A stretch of DNA of 64,000 bases. It comes from Taiwanofungus camphoratus (taxonomy: Eukaryota; Basidiomycota; Agaricomycetes; Polyporales; Taiwanofungaceae). A program made the translations under genes and the position numbers. Within the stretch, counting starts at the first letter, position 1, and each line of letters begins with the position of its first letter. Location of the stretch: the NCBI GenBank assembly GCA_003999685.1, contig CP021221.1, positions 1,674,001 through 1,738,000 on the forward strand. The letters run 5' to 3'. The notes below the pieces were generated by a model. The model did no database searches and was not told the origin of the DNA. It worked only from the letters and a program-made list of their open reading frames with translations. This document shows positions 47,000 through 59,028 of the stretch, piece after piece.

Positions 47000-48640
47000 C
47001 AGGTTTATTCTTCTCCTGATGAGGATTATACAAAATGTCATCTTACCCGTTTGCTCAGAGCGGATTAGGGTGACCGATATAATTTGTGACCAAGGGGTGT
47101 TTTTACCTTGTAACGTCCCATCAACAAGGCCAGTCGTCTGCTAGGGTGTCCTGCAGCCGACTCGATACAAACTTCAATATGTAAACAAAACGGACCCGAA
47201 TCGCCTCAGATTCGGATTAAAATTACTCGCACTGAATTTCCGGAGTCATGAAGTCCAAAAAATCAGCTCGTGCCGCAATGAAGCGACACAATTCAATGTC
47301 ACTCCATTGGTTAGTCAAGTTCCCCCGAGCTCTCGAAGCGATAAGTCGCAGATCTGCCGGGATCAATTGACAAGATGTGTCATCCTATGTTCCCCAATAG
47401 TCTAGCCTAAAGGTCTGGATATTGAGCGTCTTTCGATGGCTTGTCAACGCTCAAGGACCGATTTCACTCAAGTTCTTTGTGTAAATGACAAAGGCAAGGC
47501 AGCCGATACGCTGGACGGCCCAGCTTGGCCAGTATTTTTTTCACATCCAGATATTCAGGGGTCTTCGTTGAGCGTATAAGATAGCAATTGCCATTTATGA
47601 CCATCGCAACTCGTCAGTATGAGCCGAGCCTGATATCACAGACATTGACAACCAGTGATGTGCTTGACCGGGTCTGACCTCGGGTCAGACCTCATTGACG
47701 GGGTCTGACCCCAAAAGGTCTGACCCTGGTCAATGGTCAATGCGTGACCACACGCCACTCCAGTGATGCCGGTCGGCCAGCTACCTACAAGATCGTAGCG
47801 AAATGGATACATTATAAATGTAGATACATGATAATTACAAAATAAAGATGACTGTAGAGTCATTAGACATTAGTAGAAACATTCAAGAGCCACTAACAAT
47901 TTCACTTGTCTCTCAATGACTTCATGTCATCCGAATCCAGTGTCGTGCTTGACCTGGTCATGACCGGGTCAAAAGGTCAAGGGTCAAGGCGTGACTTGCG
48001 TACGGGATCTGATAAGGGCTTAGATGCCTAAATATTATCAAGTTCCCCCGCACGGATTTCGCGAATTTTGGCATCAACGTAGCGGCAGCAGGCTTCCCAA
48101 TGAGATATATCATTTCTATATCTTTGGCTGCCTTTGTAGAAGTGATACCAGACCAAGGTTTGGCATTGCTGCTAAGAACATAATATAGAGATAACTACTG
48201 CACCCTTCCGGGCTAATTTACTATGTTTTTCTTCGAAAGTTCTAAGTATCTTCGACTTGACCTCACACGTGATGTGTTAGCAACGAGTAGGTCACGGCTT
48301 GACTTTCTGACCCTCATTTGACCCGGGTCATGACCCCGTCAAAAGTCAAGGGGTCGAACGTGACCTGTCCGAATCAACCATTCAACATAATCATGTGATA
48401 CAATCAGAGGTCACGCATTGACCATTGACCTTTGATTGACCCTGGGGTCAGACCCGGTCAGACCCATTGACGGGGTCGAAGGGTCAAGGGGTCAGGTACT
48501 GACCCTACCACCACTGTTGACAACCCAGGGTCTGACGAACTACGGCCACTTCTAGAACAAGAATAAGCAAATATAACTATACGTTGAAGTTGATCTGGTA
48601 TGGCATTATGACATCATCATAGGAATACATAGCATTATTG
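47000..48640. other. No protein gene in this stretch
   Basis: Apart from the palindrome cluster, no frame longer than about 75 codons and no family features between 47000 and 48640. Confidence 0.6.
47645..48535. repeat. Cluster of GGTCA/TGACC palindromic repeats
   Basis: Four dense patches (about 47659-47755, 47950-47995, 48300-48365 and 48410-48535) are built from the five-base core GGTCA and its complement TGACC, often as GGGTCTGACCC, TGACCCGGGTCA or GGGTCAGACC. The intervening DNA is ordinary. The phrase TTGACAACC occurs near both ends of the cluster in the same orientation (about 47646 and 48519), as a flanking direct repeat might. Nature unknown. Confidence 0.7.
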
Positions 48641-48678
48641 GATCTAGTTGGACTCAACCATATCCGCATTGGTTTCCT

Positions 48679-50503
48679 TCAATTACAACCAGGTGCAAGC
48701 GGAGGGAGTGGCAGTTCTGTTGCAGGCTCTTCTGGAGATAATGGCTTGCTCATGCTGTCGGGTGATCCTGCCACGGTGCTGATTTCATCATCACTTTGTG
48801 GTCCCATGAGGGGGCTAGACTGCTCTGAGGATCGAGCAGTGACTTCCGCGAGTTCCCTTCGTAATGCCTCCAGTTCTCGTTCGAATCTACGAAGGCACGA
48901 ATGAGATGAATTGTGGGCGGATACTTCTTGTATGCTTACTTCCGACCAAAGACTTCGATATAGAAGCCCCCGCCGTTCCATACACTGACAGCGAATATAA
49001 AGATGAGGAAAGCTCCGCTCCAGAAAGGGCTATCATATAAGACGAAGACTGCTGGGAGCTCCGTCAGCACCGAGTATACTGCAGAATGTATGTGAGGAAG
49101 TCGAATTGCCAAGGGAGAAAGCTCTTGTCTCACCGAGCTGCCCGACCATGAACGAAAATTCACGGTATTGTGGGCGAACAGCAGATAGGGCGCGTCCAAT
49201 GACACCTCGTTTGTCATGAAGTAGATATGTGAGAGAAGTGGTGCGTTGACCGGATTCAATCTTCTTACGGCGATCTACAAAGACAAACTAGAAATGATAC
49301 TCAGATTTTTTGTGCCTGTCTCGTATCGAGCACCAAATCACCTTCCAGTACAACAGTTGCCATATGAGATCTGGAATAAAGGTCAGTCAACCGGGTAGGA
49401 GTCGGAACGTGACAGGTTCTAACATAAAGCACCACTCATGAACAGTGCCCTAAGAGGCTTCAAATGTGGCAATTCGGTCAAAGCGGGGAAGCGTTCCTCA
49501 GCATTCGGATAGTAATGCCTGAAATTGGATTGGTTACTATGAGGCATACGCTGTAGTCAAAAAGAGACTAACCGAATGACAGTGAACACTAATGGAGGGT
49601 AAATATGTATGAATAGGGACGTGATTTTGTCCCAATCGTGAAACACGAGACTGTTACGCCATGTAATGACAGCGCTAGCGAGGGATCCATGTGACAGACA
49701 ATAGCAAGCCACAAATAGGGCCGAATTTGACGGTAGCAGCCAGATGTAGATAAAGTTGAGGATATTGCAATAATAGCACAGGTCGAACAAGAAGTAGTGC
49801 CAGGCTCGCTTCTTGTACCGGTACACGCGCATTGGCAAGTAGTACGCTGCCTGTACTGTATATGCGATATGAGTCCACCTATTTCACAGATGTGTTCAGT
49901 TTAGAACGTCCTCGGGATTGATAATGAACAGTCACTACTGACTCCGGAGCCATACCAAACATCAAAGCTGTAAACAACAAAGACATGACGCCTAGGAAAA
50001 ATGCAAGCTTCTCCCGCGTTCGGACAACATTTGCTGAATGCCACGCTGCTGCTACTGATATCATCCGTTGTGAAACCTTGCAACAGAATATCAATTGAAC
50101 CGAGTGAAACCCAGACAATGTCCTCGCCATACCTTCAGTTTCCACTTCTGCATCTCCTGCTCGAATTGATTACTCGACGAAGGGACTCTCTTAAACAGGT
50201 CCTTCTTCAGCACCTCATGCAAGGTCTCTCCTGCCTTCAATTTCAAACGGTCGCTGTGCTTCGCTAAACGTCGTTGAAGTAAGTCTATCCGTGAATCGAA
50301 ATATGTTTCCATTGTGTCTATTCGAACGCGTCTTAGTGATCTAAACTTGTATCACTCTAGCCCTACATACCCATTAACGTGAACCCGCTCGCCCAATCCG
50401 AAATATCATCGCGTACGAATCGTTCGAATGGCACCGGAAAGTAACCCAACCCAATAGTCTGCATGTCTGGAGAAGGGGGTCGTGAAGTAGAAGGCGTCGC
50501 CAT
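48679..50503 (-). CDS. GPC1: Glycerophosphocholine acyltransferase GPC1 (DUF2838)
   Basis: At least eight exons. The start is ATG 50503; the first exons carry a soluble part (YFDSRIDLLQRRLAKHSD, EQEMQKWKLK). The DUF2838 membrane core follows: WHSANVVRTREKLAFFLGVM, AYYLPMRVYRYKKRAWHYFL, FDLCYYCNILNFIYIWLLP, LSHGSLASAVITWRNSLVFH and WDKITSLFIHIYPPLVF, the last carrying the conserved histidines. Later helices include LIWQLLYWK and FWSGAFLIFIFAVSVWNGGG. The C-terminus is a Glu/Arg coiled-coil (FERELEALRRELAEVTAR) and a Ser/Pro tail. Gpc1 transfers acyl groups from acyl-CoA to glycerophosphocholine, remaking lysophosphatidylcholine during phosphatidylcholine turnover. It is head to head with ISU1. 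Confidence 0.93.
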
Positions 50504-50779
50504 TGCGCCCAATCGACGTTAGGTTTCGTGACAGAACAATGCAAGGTCCAAGTCAGAGATTACTCCACATGTACTAGCAGTGCGCCTCCAACGCGACAGG
50601 GCTTGTACAGTGTGTGCCCGAAACGGAAATTGATGGTGGCCACGTTCATCACGGTGGAGATATCCTCACACGTGATATAAATCGGTAATCTGCGCCGATT
50701 CAGACTCCGGGGATGACTTATGAAGGACGGTCGGCCGCTGCGCGTCCCTCAACCAAGTCGTCCACACACACTGTCTACA
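50504..50779. promoter_or_regulatory. Shared promoter of GPC1 and ISU1
   Basis: A 276-base divergent interval. ACACGTGATATAAAT at about 50670-50685 combines an E-box-like CACGTG variant with a TATA-like run about 95 bases before the ISU1 ATG. Confidence 0.45.
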
Positions 50780-51499
50780 ATGTTGCGTTCATCCTTGAAA
50801 ACTGTTTTGAAGGCTACTCCCCGCGCTAGTAGCATTCTTACTCGGCCTGTACTCGCTCGTGGCTACCACGAGAAGGTCATCTCACATTACGAGCAGCCAA
50901 GAAACGTGCGTCATGTTCGGTCTGGACACTCGGACCATTATCTGATAACGAATATCTATCAGGTCGGTTCACTGCCCAAGAACGATTTCGATGTGGGCAC
51001 AGGTCTGGTCGGTGCTCCTGCGTAAGTCGTCTGGTCGCGCTTATGAATGTTTTACTGATTTCAATCTTGTTATCAGGTGTGGGGATGTTATGAAACTCCA
51101 AATCCGAGTGGATGAGGATGGCATTATCTCTGATGTCAAGTTCAAGACATTTGGTTGCGGGAGTGCTATCGCATCGAGCTCATATATGACTGAGCGGGTG
51201 AAAGGTCTGTCCCTGGAGGAGGCCGAGAAAATCAAGAACACGGAGATTGCGAAGGAGTTGTGCTTGCCACCTGTCAAATTGCATTGTTCCAGTGAGTTTC
51301 TTTTTGACTCGATAACATTGATTTGGAAGTCTGACTGCATTACTCAGTGTTGGCAGAGGATGCTATCCGCTCAGCGATACGTGATTACCGCACAAAGCGA
51401 GGCAAGGCTGCCAACCCCAAGCAGTCTGGGTTCATCGACGTCTCACAAAGTTCCGCGACGGGAGAAACAGTGGCAACAGCTCATCCTCCTTCCGCTTAA
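50780..51499 (+). CDS. ISU1: Iron-sulfur cluster scaffold ISU1 (IscU type)
   Basis: Four exons (50780-50905, 50963-51021, 51077-51291, 51348-51499) close to 183 residues. A basic mitochondrial targeting sequence ([17 protein letters not shown]) precedes [20 protein letters not shown]. The three cluster-binding cysteines are present: [20 protein letters not shown] and KLHCSMLAEDAI, together with the Hsp70-binding LPPVK. A Ser/Thr-rich C-terminal tail of about 25 residues extends past the usual end. ISU1 is the mitochondrial scaffold for de novo [2Fe-2S] assembly with the desulfurase NFS1, frataxin and the Ssq1/Jac1 chaperones. A further in-frame ATG 20 codons upstream is less likely, because the targeting sequence fits better from 50780. 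Confidence 0.97.
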
Positions 51500-51673
51500 A
51501 GTTATCTCGCAACTGTCCCGTAGTCTAGCTTCCACGATCGCACCCTGTATTCTCTGTATGAATAGTATGAACGTTGCTGTTTAACATTATGATATATGCC
51601 CAGCCCTATGAAAAATATGAACAATTATGAGTGATGTAGGCCAATTCCAAACTCGATGAATGCCTCGCAACAG

Positions 51674-53772
51674 TCATGTTCCTTTCTGTCCCACAAATGA
51701 AAATGTGCCGCCAGCGAACCAGCGTTCATTGGCCTCCTTCACACGCTGTGCGGCTGCTGCACGATTGGACAATTCGAAACCTGGCGAAGTTCATTGGTCA
51801 GACTGTAATCAGGAGGAAGGGTGTCAAAGGATCCAAACCTTGTACGGGGGTGACAGTCAATGAAGTCGCGGTTCCAGACGTTTGTGTGCCACTGGATTGG
51901 GCAGATCTCGTAAGCGCAGCTGTGCGGAGCTTGTTCGCCTTTGACAGCTTGGCTGTAAAAGGTATAGACGATCAGTCCACTAGCCTCACATATCACTTGA
52001 GGAACACATGCCCCTGCTCTTCGCCTCGCCGACGCCAGCTCTGACCTTTCCAGAACCAATCATGCCTAGTCCTTTAGTCTGGTCGAAGGCCCCTATCTCC
52101 TCCTCTGGTTCGCCGAAAGCCATGCGGTTCTGCAGCTTACGAAGCTCTGTCTGGGCGTATGCTTCTTTGGCCTTCCTCGCGCTGTCGAAATGTGTAATGA
52201 AACCATGACCATAGGCTGTAAGATAGTTTGAATACTGACCGTTTGCCCCCGCGCCGCTTCTTCGGACCGTCATTCGGAATCGGCAAGGCTTTCACAATCT
52301 TGCTAGGTGGCGGTGCGGCAAGACGATCGATATGCTTCTCTATCTTATCTCGCAGCTCTTCGCCGTAAGATCCTGCACAGGCCCGAATCTGGTCGTTGAT
52401 ATGACTCGGAGGCAGGCAAATACATACCATCTCTGCGCTGTCTTTCTAGGTCCATTCTGGCCGCCAATGTACATTTCGCACCTACAGTCCTCTGGACTTT
52501 GAGTCGATACTCGGGAGGCGTCTGTTGGACTATTTCCGACTGAAAAACAAAACCGGTATGCCGCCGCTGAGTTGCAGCCGAGAAGCCGGCAGCAATTTTC
52601 CTTTGGGCGCCAAGCAGCTAGAAAACCAAGATCCGACATTAAGCATGTTCTATAGTTGAAGGCCAAGGGACTTACATAGACGTTACATGCAGGCATTTTA
52701 GCGATACCGTTCAATCCTCCAGCGACGCCGAGTAACTTCGCAGCTGTGGTTGTACCAACAATAGCGGATAGGTTGGGAGCAAGAATGTTCATTCGTGAGC
52801 TGACGTACATGAAGATCTAGCGTTTTACCATCAGTCTGGACATGCCGCTTCAAGCCTTGTAGAAATTACCTTTTTCCTCGCCTCTTCTAAATGATCAGCA
52901 AGGTCGCAAGCTTGCTGTACGGCCGTCCAATCCAACTCAGACAGAGTTTGTCCAGATGTAGTAGTGGCGGTGACAAGGACACTCATGATGATAGCCGGAG
53001 GTAAGATACCAGTCAAGTCTACTTTTGTTGGATCCTGACCATCGCATGGATAAGTTATGGTGGCATTGCAAAGGGAGCTCGCACCCACCTCATGATTCCC
53101 CAAGGCCCTTACAGATCTGATGTACATAGCTGGATCGCCAACCAACTGTTCGAGTTCAGGGAATTTGGGTGCATAATGATCTCGTATAAACTGTGTTGTT
53201 GCGGACATCAACAAGTAACGGGCATCTCCAAGTAGGAGTGCTTGCCTACCTTGTGAACAACGAGAATCTCATTGTCAACGTCGACCGACAAGTTGTTCGC
53301 CTGCACGATGAGATTATACTCGGGATTTGAATGCGCAGGCATCAACATCTGTTCTGAGGTACTTGGGCTTGATTGGTATTTCGCTATTTCCTGAAGACAT
53401 TTGATGTAAGAAAAGTGGGAATGGTGCATATGGTAATTTTACCCTGAGAATATCATTCATACGCTTGCTACCGTATAGCTTGGCCACCTTTCTGACATCT
53501 TCTACGCCTCCCAGCTCCATGCGTTGTACCTCCTCTGCATCGAGCTCTTCTGCAGGCTTGACACCACCCTCAAGAACTAGTCCCCCTGTAGTCTTCCCGT
53601 CTTCTGCGCTTTCACCTTCACCCTCGCCCTCAGACATTTCGTCGTCAGACAAGGCTTTACGCTTGACGCCATGTGAAGTCCCCGATTCAGGTGGTTGGAT
53701 CTGCTGGTTATCTTCCTCCCCTTCAGAAAGCCCTTCAAGATCGGCCAGGAGTTCGTCTGCAAGTGCGCTCAT
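51674..53772 (-). CDS. PRP31: U4/U6 snRNP splicing factor PRP31
   Basis: Ten exons (53772-53443, 53390-53250, 53190-53089, 53034-52870, 52816-52676, 52617-52428, 52372-52240, 52181-52006, 51952-51839, 51780-51674) close to 532 residues. An acidic N-terminus precedes the NOSIC domain, with [20 protein letters not shown] and [19 protein letters not shown]. The Nop domain follows: [52 protein letters not shown], then [20 protein letters not shown]. The Prp31-specific C-terminal domain has [36 protein letters not shown] and a phosphorylatable Ser/Thr tract, ending FSFVGQKGT. Prp31 binds the U4 snRNA-15.5K complex and holds the U4/U6.U5 tri-snRNP. Head to head with the MCC beta gene. Confidence 0.96.
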
Positions 53773-53940
53773 GACAAGGGAGGTTCAGTGAGCAATGGTA
53801 TTAGGTAGGAAGGAAACCGGAGTCTTCAGCACGTGACCTCAGAATGTTCTTCTCCGCGCACGTGGAGTGCGGGGTAAGGACATTGCGATCGAGTTCACCC
53901 CCCATCGTTACAAAAGGTTGAACTTCCTTCATTGCGAGTT
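53773..53940. promoter_or_regulatory. Shared promoter of PRP31 and MCC beta with two E-boxes
   Basis: Only 168 bases lie between the start codons. Two CACGTG hexamers occur at 53830-53835 and 53859-53864, 29 bases apart, suited to bHLH factors; binding is inferred. Confidence 0.5.
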
Positions 53941-56229
53941 ATGACAAGGTTCGCGACACAGAACTTAAGGGTCGTTTGCAGATGCTTTTGGGCGAATGCT
54001 CGAAGGGCCTATCACCCATCAGCCTTGCCGTCACTCATCTCAACGTCGGCACCCGAGTTCGTTGCGAAAGCTGAGGCAATGGACGCCTTGGTTGCAGACT
54101 TAGAGACAAAGATGGCTAGAGTGAGACTCGGAGGAGGTGAGAAGTCAGTGGAGCGTATGAGAAAGGTGGGGAAGAAACTACCCCGAGAGCGGTTTGTTGA
54201 CCTTCCCATCCAATTTGTGCTACCATGAACTGAGTCTTTACTACCTCGCAAAGACTTGCACTTCTTCTGGATCCACACACACCATTTCTTGAGCTCTCCC
54301 AGCTGGCCGCACATGAAGTTTACCCAGAGTCAGTTCCCGCTGCAGGAATCATCACTGGTATAGGTCGGATATCTGGACGAGAATGCGTCATTGTAGTGAA
54401 TGATGCGACGGTCAAGGGGGGATCCTACTATCCTTTGACTGTTCGTCAACATCAATGGCTCGATAACCCATAACTAAGTACAATTTTTCCAGGTCAAGAA
54501 GCATCTTCGAGCGCAAGATATTGCCAGAGAACATGGTCTGCCATGTGTGTACGTCGGTGTGTACTGTTTCACACATATTCTACAATATACACATGTTCAA
54601 GCAGTTTCGTACAGTGGAATCTGGAGGGGCAGCCTTACCGCACCAAGCAAATGTGTGCCAGTTCTTTCCAATTCCTCGTCACTGGCACGTCTAATCGAGC
54701 TATGTATGTTTTTCAGGTTTTTCCCGATAAGGAACATTTCGGCCGTATCTTCTACAATATGGCTCAGATGTCCGCTTTGGGTATCCCACAAGTTGCCATA
54801 GTGCATGGCATCTCTGTTGCAGGTTCGAAAATTTGAATATGAAATATATTGTTTTCGAATTCGAATCGCGCTAGGTGGTGCATATGTCCCAGCCATGGCG
54901 GACGAAAACATAATCGTCCGGGAACAAGGGCGTATCTTCCTTGCCGGTCCGCCTCTGGTCAAGGCAGCTACTGGTGAGGAGGTTGATGAAGAGACGCTCG
55001 GTGGAGGGCAGATGCACTCTTCTGAGAGTGGCGTCACAGATCATCTAGCTAGGGATGATGAGCATGCTATTGCTATCGCTCGGGACATAATTGGTGATCT
55101 TGGGAATATAGGGGGACAAGAAGTTGCTGTAAGGCTTCGCCGTTTTATTGCTTGGGTTAGACCAACTTACCAATTTAACTAGCCTCCAGTCGCTCCTGAG
55201 GATCCATTGTATCCAGCCTCGGAGTTGCATGGAATTGTTGGGACTGACTTGCGTCAAGCGTTCGACATGAGGGATGTCATAGCACGAATAGTTGACGGTA
55301 GCCGATTCCGAGAATTCAAAAAGGAATATGGCCCGACGATAGTCACGGTCTGTCTTACCTTCTTTCGTACTTCTATGCCTCACGTCACTGTCTCCAGGGC
55401 TTCGCGCATATTCACGGCTATCCACTCGGGATCGTAGCCAATAATGGCATACTATTCTCTCAATCGGCTCTCAAAGCGACACACTTCATCCAGCTGTGCT
55501 CTCAGCGCCAGGTTCCCCTGCTGTTTCTAGTCAATGTCACAGGTTACATGGTTGGTTCGAAAGCAGAACGAGGTGGCATTGCGAAAGATGGCGCCAAGAT
55601 GGTTAGAGCTGTGGCATGCGCGGACGTACCCAAGCTCACTGTAATAGTGGGTGGCAGTTACGGCGCTGGAAATTATGGTGAGCTTCCATCGCCCACTATC
55701 ACTAACGTTCTGATGCATTATCAGGTATGTGTGGGCGAGCGGTAAGTAATAACTTAGCATCGAAGAGATGGTACCTTCTGATGCATTACAAAAGTATTCT
55801 CCGAGATTCTTGTGGACGTGGCCGGTACGTCTTATCAATGGTCCTTGACAAACACATGCTTACCTTGAAGACAGAATGCCAAGGTATCTGTGATGGGGCC
55901 AGGGCAACTCTCGCAGGTTATGACGACTGTTTCCAAGTACGTCCCATAGCTGCGTTAAGAGACACCCGAAGACAATTGACGTGTGTGCGGTGTCCAGAGA
56001 TCCAACGAAGCATGCAACGCTCAAGTCTGAAATTGAAGAGCAATCGACAGCCCTGTATGCGTCCGCGCGCCTGTGGGACGATGGAATCATCAAGCCGACG
56101 GACACGCGCGATATAGTAGGTTTGGCTTTAGCACTCGCCGCTAGAAACCAAGGCGACCTCGCCCGAGGAAGTAGACAAGCGTCAACATGGGACGGCGATC
56201 GAAAGGGCTTCGGTATTTTCAGGATGTAA
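53941..56229 (+). CDS. 3-methylcrotonyl-CoA carboxylase beta subunit (MCCC2)
   Basis: Twelve exons (53941-54191, 54254-54440, 54493-54556, 54616-54653, 54717-54822, 54875-55128, 55183-55347, 55398-55677, 55725-55741, 55795-55824, 55875-55936, 55998-56229) close to 561 residues; exon 9 is only 17 bases. An Arg-rich mitochondrial leader comes first. The carboxyltransferase halves show [76 protein letters not shown] and [16 protein letters not shown], then [19 protein letters not shown]-like sequence and [20 protein letters not shown] with GAGNYGMCGRAYSPRFLW. It moves carboxyl from biotin to 3-methylcrotonyl-CoA in mitochondrial leucine breakdown; the biotinylated alpha subunit is not in the window. 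GAGNYGMCGRAYSP distinguishes MCC from propionyl-CoA carboxylase. Confidence 0.95.
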
Positions 56230-56372
56230 CTTGGAGGTGTATGATCGGTCACAAGTGTAAGCAGTTTTTGTGCATTCTGGAATAACATTTGTACTGTACT
56301 TGATTTTAGTCGACATCAATCCGTCGGTGCTCATTATGACAATGAAATTTGGTAGCGAGTCTTATGAATAAC

Positions 56373-57870
56373 CTACAAACACTTTCTTTGGCGCTTTCGG
56401 TCGGTCTCATCCTCGTCTATATCCATACTATCGTCAGAATTGCGTTTCACAGGACCTGTCTCCACCTGCGATGACGGGTAATAATCGAGAGATGGACCCG
56501 TCCAAACGTTGAGCTTGGAATCTTCGCCACCCGTGAGAAGAACGTTGTTCTGCAATATAGTCAGCAACTGCGAACTGAACAAACTGACGCGCACATGCAT
56601 TCTCGTCCCACATGAAAGATCGGACGACGCCTGTATGTCCGGTTACCCACGTCTGACACAGCAACCACGGCGCATCGGGATTCGAGAATGTAGATCGCGA
56701 AAGCAGGGCGATGTCACCTCTGATTGTCACGGATTCAATGATAAGCTGAATACAAACGTTTGGAACAGGAGTAAATTCTCACTCATTGGAGCCTACGATC
56801 ATGTTCAGATCGATCTCCGGGTTGGCTTGCAATCTTGAGACATTGTGGCATCCGATCAAGTAGTCGGTGACCCATGTTAAGTCCTGTCTGTGTACTGATG
56901 GTTGACGAATGTCCATATCCTGTGTTCGATCTAGCTTTGGAAGCGAACCGACATCATTGAACGTATCGCATTCTGCGTCCAGAGAAAATATTTACCTCGC
57001 CAGACCATATGCTGAATGTTTCCATATCACTAGATGTCCAAATTCCTGAATGGCCCGATCTATGATTAAGCCAGCCGGCTTGTGCAATACTACATCCCCA
57101 GTTGCCGACGTGCAGTCCTGCTTCATCCTCGTCTGCCTCGTCTGCATTAGATGTGCATACCAGCCCATCCGACGATGCTGACAATAAGGTACTAATCGGC
57201 ATCGATGAAGCTGAGCGGGAAAAATGAAGCGCGGTTATATCATCAGAATGAGTCGACGAATGTACACGAAGAGGCGCTGCGGGATTCCGAGGATCCCTGA
57301 CCAAGCAAAATCAGAGTGGTCCACGCGAGGCGAGGGATGCAGTCGGACATACCAATATAGGATAGAGGCATCATCTCCTTGTAAATCTGTGCCAGCGGCA
57401 ACTGTCATGCCATTCGAACAGACATCGCAAGAAAGCAGAACCCGTGGTCTGCCCGATGTGGAAGCAATCACTGTTCACAACGGGTGTTGAAGACTTGTAT
57501 TGAGTTCAGCCACGGAATAAGGCCCTGTGCGAGACTTGTGCTCACTTTTTACCCCACCTGACGGCGAGCGCTCATCCCATGCCTTTACTACTCCATCTCT
57601 ACCGCATGAAATAAGAGTCTGAGAAGCTGTGCCGGCAAAAATTGGCACAGATCGTAGAGTTGTTATCGCAGACTCATGTCCAGCAAGCGCGTGTACATTG
57701 GCTAGACGAGCCTTGTCGTATAAATGGATTGCATTATCGGGAGATGAAGCGGAGACGGCATAATGGGAAGGCAAAGACACTATCGACATAACATATGCTT
57801 CTGATGCTAGGGTTGACGATATGATTGGAGTTGAGACGGTCCTGAACGAAGAGGAGTCGAGCAAGGCCAT
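56373..57870 (-). CDS. WD40-repeat protein, WDR89-like
   Basis: Several exons, each carrying WD40 blades: SLPSHYAVSASSPDNAIHLY, GHESAITTLRSVPIFAG, LISCGRDGVVKAWDERS; then, after an intron that joins as HP-P-RVLLS, VLLSCDVCSNGMTVAAGTDL, ASILYWDPRNPAAPLRVH, HSDDITALHFSR and LSASSDGLVC; later GHTGVVRSFMWDEN and VLLTGGEDSKLNVW. A basic, acidic-mixed tail ends DETDRKRQRKCL. The order, with YWDPRN and HSDDIT, is that of WDR89, a single seven-blade propeller of unknown cellular role in animals and fungi. Start ATG 57870 and the stop at 56373 are clear; two middle joins near 56760-57000 were not fully settled. Six to seven blades can be read. Confidence 0.85.
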
Positions 57871-58461
57871 TGCAGATGAGTTCGCAGTAGTGGCGGCCTG
57901 CGAGTTGCTTGCGTCTTGTATTCTGTCCTTGAACAGAGAAATATGTTAGGGTTCGGGTTCGTCAGCAAGTTTACAAGGTCGGTCACGGCTAGGAGCAATT
58001 TGGGCGCTTCTGCCGCTGTACTCGACTGTTGTCAGCCTCTTGTTTTCTTCTCATCATTCCTCATCCTCATCCTCGTCGTCGCCTTCACTGTCTGCGACGT
58101 GCTTCGGCCTCGTCATCTGCTTCGCATTTGCGCCCACACACTCTTTTCTACCTCACTCTCCTTTTCCCAAAGCTCCAGTCTGTCGGCTACGTCCAAGTCC
58201 AGGTCTCGAGCACATTATACTATTTCCGCAGATTCGAAAGCATATATATAGACTTTGTTTACACTTCTGAGTTCATTCAAGCATCTCTCGCAAGGATGCG
58301 TCGTTCTGGTCTGTAGTGGTTTCGCTATCCTCTGTTGTACAATATGCAACTGATGCTTAGACATAGCACCCCCGCGCATTCACCGCTTACCACAGCGTCT
58401 GGACTACACACTGATCCCTGCACCTCTTGGTGAGCAGCTCTTCTTTCTATGTCTAGGGACA
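57871..58461. promoter_or_regulatory. Divergent interval with telo-box-like site and pyrimidine-rich leader
   Basis: TTAGGGTT occurs at 57946-57953, a telo-box-like core. Beyond about 58030 the plus strand is rich in TC runs, as in basidiomycete 5' leaders, leading to the ATG at 58462. Overlapping frames here have no protein features. Confidence 0.4.
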
Positions 58462-59028
58462 ATGTTCTCACCACATGGTGTAGACTTGACTTTGCCCCTC
58501 GTGGACGAGAAGGCACCTCTCCCGGCCATTATCGTGACACCTTCGTCTCCTTCTCACGAGGGCGACTTTTCGATCGCATTCCTGGTGCCGCCTTCCAAGC
58601 CTTCCCCTTTCCAGCGCCTGACGAATCTATTCCCTACGCTTCCCTCAGTCCGGTCTTACCTCCCATCACAGATTCAACTTCCGCCATCCCCGTTTAAGAC
58701 TGATTTCGAGGAAAAATCGCCGTGGTCGTTCAAAACACGTACCCGCGTCATCGTCATACTGGGACTGCTCTTATTCGTTGTGGCTTGTCACTTCGTCATG
58801 CACCGTTTCCTCACTGGTCGTACACACATGGAATTCGGAATTGCCTCCGACAACGAAACCAACGTTCTTGGGGCTTTTGGAAATCCAGACACTTTTGGTA
58901 CACCGGTCGATCTTCATAATGTTGAGGACATGTCGCCGCCAACTGTTGGCGGTTGGTTCGATCTGAACGCGTTGTGGGCACCAACTGTTCACGCGGATGC
59001 AAAGCGGGATCCTGGGCACATTCTCTGA
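58462..59028 (+). CDS. Small single-pass membrane protein, unknown
   Basis: One exon of 188 residues starting at ATG 58462. The N-terminal 90 residues are Pro/Ser-rich with no signal peptide (FLVPPSKPSPFQRLTNLFPT). A single hydrophobic helix lies at about 95-113 (RVIVILGLLLFVVACHFVMH), preceded by Lys/Arg, so the N-terminus is likely cytosolic. After it comes an acidic, Gly-rich lumenal or outer part with NET (a possible glycosylation site near residue 131) and a WFDLNALWAP motif near the end. The WFD-LWAP segment looks like a family feature in mushroom-forming fungi, but I cannot name the family. No enzyme motif. Confidence 0.7.
   Translation: MFSPHGVDLTLPLVDEKAPLPAIIVTPSSPSHEGDFSIAFLVPPSKPSPFQRLTNLFPTLPSVRSYLPSQIQLPPSPFKTDFEEKSPWSFKTRTRVIVILGLLLFVVACHFVMHRFLTGRTHMEFGIASDNETNVLGAFGNPDTFGTPVDLHNVEDMSPPTVGGWFDLNALWAPTVHADAKRDPGHIL

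Noticed and set aside
47645-48535. GGTCA repeats as nuclear hormone receptor sites
   Set aside because: Fungi lack that receptor family; the resemblance to AGGTCA half-sites is coincidental.
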